Positions 57,111 to 64,000 of a DNA stretch of 64,000 nt are shown piece by piece. Under the pieces are notes generated by a model. The model was not told where the DNA came from, searched no databases, and saw only the letters and a list, made by a program, of their open reading frames with translations. The stretch is from Megalopta genalis (Eukaryota; Arthropoda; Insecta; Hymenoptera; Halictidae). Location of the stretch: NCBI RefSeq assembly GCF_051020955.1, contig NC_135021.1, forward strand, positions 15,295,962 to 15,359,961. The letters run 5' to 3'. A program made the translations under genes and the position numbers. Position 1 is the first letter of the stretch; each line of letters begins with the position of its first letter.

Positions 57111-60100
57111 GTTATAATCTACCGCGTAAATTGAGGAACGGGTGTACTTTCTTTTCCGTGGTGCCAGCTAGATGTGCAAAAATTAGTGGTCAATAGTCTA
57201 ACATTAAAGCACCGTCGATTAAATTCTCCTTCGTCCCTGATTGTTTCAACCAAATTTGCCCCTTGGTATATCAAACGATCATAGGATTGTTCCCTGTGTT
57301 ACAGTTAAAATTTCAAGTTGATCGATCCAGTAGCTCCTGTTTAATCGTGTCAGGAAGGTCTAATGCTAACGCATGTAAAACCTGCCTAACGTGTCTCTCC
57401 ATTGCTCGCCTTTTCTACTGATGTAGTTTAGACCAGACCGGGTGCATAACTGACGCAAAGTCGATCTTTTTTTAGAATCCAACGATCGTGCGACCGAATC
57501 TCTTGTATCAAATCTTGCTTATCCGAATCTTTATCCGAATTACCTTGTCACGTATGAATAGATCAATTGCTGAAATTGCTGGGTCCTCTCTGACTTCCCG
57601 AATTCCGTCGCACTCTCTGCGGTCGTTTCAATGGTTTAAATCACTTAATTATGTACTGTAACCTTTTTCGCGACACAGACTTTTATAATAGTTCTTTCAT
57701 CTTATTTAAAAGCTCTATTATCGTTGCCTTTCACGATTAATCTTAATATTTTGACCATTTTAGTTCCAGTTTTTAGTACCGGCACCTAGTCTAAATCTGC
57801 TAATTCTTTTAAAATTTCACATCTGTTTCTTATGTAACAAATAGCTGTCCCGTTTTGCGATCATCGAATAATTATATAAATAAATTTAATATCTAATCTG
57901 TAACTATCAGGAAAGATTAGATCTAGCACTGTAAGTGTAGTAACGTTAGCAAGTGTAACAGTAGAAGTAGTAAGAGTAGCATTTATAGTTTCTCTTCTCT
58001 TATTCGGACAGTCGCATTTCCTCGACCAGTTCACATAACCGAGGTTCCACGATAACTACGAATAATCTTAGCAAGACGTTTGCTCGAATATCCAGTTTTA
58101 GGTTTGCCCCATTGGCCTCGGAAACGTCAGTCTTAAATGAACGTGGTTCGGTTTCGCGAGACAGGCAATCAGCTTTTCGTGACGTAAGAAGAACGATCCC
58201 TGGGGTGTAACAGGTGTCGTTACGCTACCGTTGCGAGCACCACTGCTGTAATATCGTTTCTCGGAGCGAGATTTTTCTGGCCGTGTTCGCGGATCGACGT
58301 GATTTCGTTCAATGCTGGCTGAAAAAGAAGTTTGCGTGCCACCGTCGTGCAGCGAGCGTGTAATTGTAACACGGTGGCCCGCCCGGCAACACCAAGTTCG
58401 CGAAGCACACGTCGCGAATCGGAAAGAGGACTTTTACTTTGCTTCCTGCTCTCCTCGTCGACCCAGCCAGTCATGATTTTCTTTCGTGTGGAGTCGCTTT
58501 TTCGTATCGCTTTGTATAATTGATAAACTGACCTGTTAACTTCTGATAAAAACGAAAAAAATTCGAGTCTATAAAGCATGTTTCGTTGGTTTCATTGCTT
58601 CGCGATTGTGAGATGCTACACGCGATTAAGGTACGAGATGTGAAATAGTGGAGATACAAGATTTAACGTGGTCACAAGTTCTAGTGGAATTTGCGAAATT
58701 CGAAAGAGTTAAAATACAGTTGAGTGCAGTTTCTGCATTCTCTCGTTTCGCAGTGTGCGCCGTCTTTTCAAGTAGAATCTGTAAGCCGTAACAATTAGAT
58801 CTGGTAGCTGGTATTTCTTGAGATTTAATTAAGCATTCTCTATGAAGACTGGGTTAGTATGCTCTCTCCGAAATGGGTTAAGTTTTCCTGTCTGTTAGTT
58901 CCAGTCACAACAGTGTTGTAGGCGAGAACAAATTCAAATTACACTTGAGTATTCCGTATCGCGATTCTTATCACACCTTCCATGAAAGCTCAGATATTCA
59001 AATATCTGCTCGCAACTGTTACGAAACAGTATTATATCGTATGTAAAGAAGAGTTGAGAGCATCGACGCTTATCGTTCGGTCCTAAACTCGTCTTAAGTA
59101 ACGCAATCACAGCCGTGCGATACACTGAATGAACGCGAATTATAACGCATGACCGTATAATGGCCTGTAAACGCGGAATTGATCTACGAAAGTAAAGTTG
59201 ATTTAAAAGGATCGAATCGTTTTGTACAGATAAAATTGCTCTACAAACGTAGAAGTGGTCGAGAAATATAGAACTGGTCTGCGAACGGAGAAATTGATCC
59301 ACGGAAGTAGACTTGTTCTACGAACGTACAATTAGTCTAGGGGTGTAAAATTAAATTAGAAATATAGAATTGGTCTCGAAAAAGACTGCTCAAAAGAAAT
59401 TACAGCCTAGAAAAATTCTGGATAAAAATTGACCAATTTTGAGGGACGATAAAATCGTCAAAATGCAAGGTTTATTCTAAAGTGCTGTAACTTTGCGGAA
59501 AATAATTGCAGGCACGTTTCGTTTTCTTTTTTAAATTAAAGGGGAAGGATCAAATTTCATTCGACTGTAAACGGCATGTACGAAAATTTTTTTACAGAAT
59601 CTAAAAATCCAGAAACATTATCTTAAAGCAGAGATTCCAGGCTTTAATTTAAAGAAAAAGTCATCATCCTACGATGATTGTTTGCGGAGTTATCATCAAT
59701 CAAAGTTGGCCAATTTTTATCCAAAAATCTATGCTATCATTTTTTTTAGCAGTATATAATATAGAATTGGTCTGCGAAGATAAAATTGATCTATAAAATT
59801 AGACTTGGGCGAGAAAGATAGAGGTTGTAGAGCAAGGATGAAGTGATTTATGAAAGTAGAATTGGTCTAGAAAAGGCGAATTGATTTATGAACATAAAAT
59901 TGGTCTGCAACCGTAGAATTAGTCGACAACTGTAAAATTAGTCTACAACTGTAAAATTGGCCTAGCGGGACAAATTCGCCGCATACTCCAGTGACGTTCG
60001 GACAGTTCCAGTTCTGTTGTCCCGATTCAATAGGTTCGACCTGTTCCTCCCAGGTACTGAAATAGCAACGAGTCCCGTGTAGACCGAGTAACACGTTGCA

Positions 60101-63100
60101 CCACACGCGCGTCGGCGTGCTTCACGTAAGAGTCGCGTATATCCAGCCGTTATCCAATTGAGTTCACGCTTTCAGCTACTTTCCTTTTTGTTTCGCGTTG
60201 TGCTCGCTGGGCAGCATTAATTCCTTAACGCCGTGCTAATGCCTCCGAGCAACTTTCGGTGCGTCACTCGTTCAGCTATGCTTCCTGTTATGACAGCAGC
60301 TCTACGCGGCCGTCCATTGTTTATCTCCTTCGGATTGGACCTTCCACTCGCGATCTATCAAACATGAACACGTACGCTACCGTTGCACGCACAAACATCT
60401 CATAAACTTCTACAAAATCACGGCGATTACTCGGAAATTTATGAACTATCTGTGATTACACGTTTTGTCATATTACGACAACATATATCTTCCATAAGAA
60501 TGCTATAACTCGGGGCAATAAGATAAAGAGCATGAAGATACCATGGCGAGAAAAACAATCGCATCAAGTCGCAACAAGAATGCTCTTGTATTTTTGTCGA
60601 ATAGACAGCGCAGTTTAAAAAAGAAGAAAACAAGGACAAATTCGCGAATGCATTAAGATCCTGGTAAATGAAAGATAGGACGACTTCTTATCATGTTTAA
60701 ATAAAACGAAGAGTATGAATATACTTTAATAAGAAAATCACAATTGTGCTTCTGTTGAGTAGACAGCAAAATGATTGGTGCAACTTTATAAAGATGATTC
60801 CAAGAAACGAGTCAAAGTTCATCGATTCAGGTATTCATATCAAGTGTCAATGATTTTTTTTAATTTTGATACGCTTAAATGGACAAGGTTCCACGATCTG
60901 CTTGCAAGAAATTTACAACAATTATTTCCCACTGCTCAATCCTTATGATTGATCATCGCACGCGTGGTACCTTCAGCTGTTCTCTATTCTGGATGGCTCC
61001 CCATGGCATTACTGACCCCGTTCCCATCGCAACCAAGTGACACGCCGTTCCTTATCGCGTGAAATTCGGTCTATTTTCAAGTGTCCGTCTTCCCGATGCA
61101 ATTTGTGAGCCCTCGCCGGTTTACGCAATGAGGACACAGTGAAAGCTAAAACGAGCACACCGTGCTCGGCTTATCTCGCGACGCTTTTTAAACCGTCCGG
61201 TTAATTCGTTATCCCGTTTTCATCGGCGCTTTTGTTGAAAAATAGAAGTGTCACACCTCCGTCGAGCGCAGAAAAATCCGCGATCCCGAGCGGAGTTTCA
61301 CTTCGCGAAGATATGCGGTGGAAAATGTCGCCCGATATCGATCATCCGAGCACACGGTGGCAGTTAATTTCATGGGAGAAACTCGTTCCACTGAGCCAAA
61401 TCTGATTAGCCGATTGCTGGAGCGTGACGGATTCCTTATCGCGGCAAGTCCAATAGGAATTTGAAATTTAGATCAGTTTCACTTCTTCCAAGTGTCCTCA
61501 GCTACTCTCTACGTGCACTCTGCGGCCTTCGCGTGGCAGGAACGTGTGCATTTTTATCATACTTTTAGATGATGATAACAGAGGTAACTGTTGCGCACTG
61601 TTTCACAGCGTTCGAAATGGATTTATCTGCTGTGAAGTTGATCCGTGATACTCCCTAGAGATCCATTTCGATGCTTAATGTTTAGTACTTTGGATGCACT
61701 TCTTTCAAATGAAGCAAAATTAGTGGCTAATCTTGGTCGTCGAAAGTTGCGAAAGAAATTGAATAAAATCTTCGAAGATATATTTAAAAATAGATCAATC
61801 GTCTACATATACATACTTAGGGCTCAACAATTGAACCGAGTGTCTTTTCAATTACGATCACTTACAAGGCAGACTCGGTCACATTTGAAATTACATTATT
61901 TCAAATACTATTCTAAATAACATGTTATTTTATTTTGGAATTCTTTGAAATAATTATTTGAGATAATTGTGAAGTTCTTCTCGGAGATTGTACGGTGATC
62001 TAATTATCAGCTCTGAGCCTGATTTGTATTGACATCCCCATTGACATTTCTGCTAGCATAAAAGGACCGATCTGGCTACATTAAATGATTTTCCGATAAT
62101 CGTCTTCCACCCCAGTGGAGCGTTTATTTTCTTTCACGTCAATATTAAATGGTTCCGGATAAAAATCTCTTAAGAATGAACTTTTTAATAAAAGAGTTTT
62201 TTGCTCGAAGTAAATTAGCATAACAATTTCTTAAAATAAAATCTTTTTGTTGCTTATTATTTTGGAAATTATTTTCTTTTTATATTCGAAATAAAAAAGA
62301 ACAAAATAATTCATTATTTGAAATTGCTACTATCCCAAATGGATCGATATTATTTTATTTACAAATAACAGCGTTGAAAATAACTGGTCGAGATTAATTA
62401 TTTCAAATAGTTGCTTCTTATTTTCATTTTAAATAAAATGTTCATTATTGGACTGCGGATCTTTACGCGGAATAAAAATTCGCAGCGTCGTTTGCACGAT
62501 GTAGAATTCGCTGGAAAGATCCTTTCCTCTCTTGGCAACTTGACTTCTTTAATATAACGTGACTGTATGCTCGTATGCTTCTGAAGTTTGTGTACGGAAC
62601 GACCAGTATTTTATTTAAATGGTCTGATGGCTTTCTGCCGAGAGATTCGGCCGTCCTCGCCTTTCAAGGTGCTGAACCGCATCGTCGAAATGTATCGGTT
62701 TCATTGTGCAACAACGATCGGTGCATCGAGGCAGATCCGTTGCGGAGTTATCAGTGATGAGGCTCGGCCGGCGTCCGACTGACAGAGACGAGTAGCATAG
62801 CGAGCGCAGTGGAACACCTTGGCATTGACCGGCTTGCTCTCTGCAAGGCAACTCGCTTGCATAATATGCTCGTCTCGTTCATCCCAAGACCGAGCTCTCG
62901 ATTATTCTCTCTCTTCTCGACATCCTCGGAGCTCCTTTAACGGTGATGTTACGCGCGAAAACAGCGTCGATCTTCGCTTCCACCTACGAATCGCTGACAA
63001 TCGGACACTGACTGATCGCGCACGACCGATCCCACTTGAAAATTTGCCCAGCCGGTCCAAAAATATCAAGTAAAACTATTTTTATATTTACCGAAAGAAA

Positions 63101-63420
63101 TTTTTCGACCGACACCTTCTGGGAAACAAGCGATATCTCTGCTATTTCGCCGAGGTATAAAAACGGCACATAATCCTGGTCACCGAATAAAAATTCTTTA
63201 TATTAGTACGTTCGTTAAAACCGTACTTGAGTCGATATATTGCCAATAAAAGACAGGACTACTGCGAGCATAAGATTTCAAAGGTACCAGAAAAATGACG
63301 AAAAGTTGTTCTTTCGACTCTAAACATTAGAAAGTTGTCTTTCATTTGCTCGTGAAAGAACGAAACATCATGCCGAACGACCCGTCACATGAAAGCTGTA
63401 CGAAAATTAATCCTCAGGAT
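57111..63420. other. Non-coding sequence
   Basis: No exon recognised on either strand, including the expected NAA15 C-terminal exons. Around 59160-59350 and 59755-59960 a degenerate tandem motif near AGAATTGGTCTRCGAA/AAATTGATCTAYGAA recurs about fifteen times. A solo end of the TA-GACYGCGGAT family is at 62451 (GACTGCGGATCTTTACGC). The 91-codon frame at 61645 is isolated and unconvincing. Confidence 0.45.
59160..59960. repeat. Interrupted degenerate minisatellite, about 19-22 bp unit
   Basis: Units such as GTAGAATTGGTCTGCGAA and AGTAAAGTTGATTTA recur in two clusters (59160-59370 and 59755-59960). They are separated by about 390 bp of unrelated AT-rich sequence, so the array was probably split by an insertion or decayed in the middle. 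Confidence 0.7.
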
Positions 63421-63650
63421 TACAGTAATGTCTCCCTAACTGACGCTCAGATTGTGCAGAAAAATGGACAATTTGGGGAGAAGAGATACGATTATTCGAG
63501 TCTTGCGCCTCGTTTTTATAGTTGTTGAGAATCGGTAATTATAAAAACAAGGCGCAACACTCGAATTAATCGTATCTCCTCTTCCAAAATTGTCCATTTT
63601 TCTCCATTCTTCTCCACAATCTGAGCGTCAGTTAGGGAGACATTACTGTA
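63421..63650. mobile_element. TA-flanked fold-back MITE, family M, copy 3 (best preserved)
   Basis: 230 bp, TA at 63421-63422 and 63649-63650. Ends ACAGTAATGTCTCCCTAACT are identical on both strands and continue through GACGCTCAGATTGTG. Complementarity continues almost to the centre (AGTTGTTGAGAATCGGTAAT), so the whole element is one long hairpin. It has a small extra CTCCATTCTT block in the right arm. Confidence 0.95.
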
Positions 63651-64000
63651 GTCCTTCTTATCATGTTTTCTAGCCACAATATTGCAAGAATATCTTGTTC
63701 TGTCGTTTCTCCTTCACACACATCGAAGAAAATTCAATCTCCATAAATTTGTTAATTAACATGCAATATTTTTGTACAATCGCGTAAACATTTTCGAGCT
63801 ATACATAAGTTCCGTACAAAACTTTCGAAACGTCGAACTTTGATAGTTTCGGTTTCGCTGGAAAAATTGTTCAGACCTTTCGGGAATTTTTTAACAAGTT
63901 TATGTCTGCCGGATCTTCTGGCGAGAGGATTCACGGAGGAGGAACCGCAGGATGATTCGAGATCGGCGGAATATTGGGGACGTCCTTGACGCCGGGGAAG
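63651..64000. other. Non-coding end of window
   Basis: No exon recognised with confidence; the last 100 bp is GC-richer and could be the edge of a coding region continuing past the window. Confidence 0.3.

Noticed and set aside
61645..61920. 91-codon frame with a basic segment (GRRKLRKKLNKIF), considered as a missing NAA15 exon
   Set aside because: The residues do not match the expected NAA15 KELKKLRNKQRRAQ-type segment and no suitable acceptor with the right phase is evident.

Overview
The window is eukaryotic nuclear DNA from an insect. Spliced animal genes with GT-AG introns (several only 60-110 bp) are separated by long AT-rich stretches full of short inverted-repeat transposon derivatives. 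The mariner-type and TTAA-flanked MITE load suggests Hymenoptera (bee or ant), but that is inference; nothing in the window fixes the species.

Layout. Bases 1 to about 29.2 kb contain no coding exon I can support. They hold tandem repeats (a 12-bp repeat near 0.3 kb, a 1.6-kb minisatellite at 12.75-14.34 kb, an AT-rich array at 15.6-16.2 kb, a MITE-containing 350-bp satellite at 17.0-18.5 kb), a decayed Tc1-like transposase near 23.4 kb and many MITEs. The region is probably upstream sequence and/or long introns of the SoxD gene. From 29.2 to 36.8 kb six exons on the + strand encode the coiled-coil, CtBP-motif and HMG-box parts of a SoxD-group transcription factor (Sox5/6/13 and Drosophila Sox102F group); its N-terminal exons are not found. 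A long 3' region with simple repeats follows.

From 41.8 to 44.2 kb on the - strand lies a complete eight-exon gene for RNA polymerase III subunit RPC3 (POLR3C). It is head-to-head, across 899 bp, with NAA15 on the + strand (45.1-47.7 kb), the auxiliary ribosome-anchor subunit of the NatA N-terminal acetyltransferase. Eight NAA15 exons are intact, but the last third of the protein (about 280 residues by comparison with animal NAA15) is not recognisable in the remaining 16 kb. A long single-exon gene on the - strand (50.4-53.5 kb) encodes a secreted proline/threonine/tyrosine-rich protein of unknown function; it may be nested in a long NAA15 intron. The last 10 kb is non-coding with scattered MITEs.

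The genes do not form a pathway: one developmental regulator, two housekeeping genes sharing a divergent promoter region, and one probable extracellular or cuticle-type protein. The most notable non-genic content is a set of small DNA-transposon derivatives: at least five TTAA-flanked families, several with a family-specific palindrome about 16-21 bp from one end; a TA-flanked fold-back family whose relative has been amplified as a satellite; a TA-flanked GACYGCGGAT family with about a dozen copies; and one mariner-type MITE.
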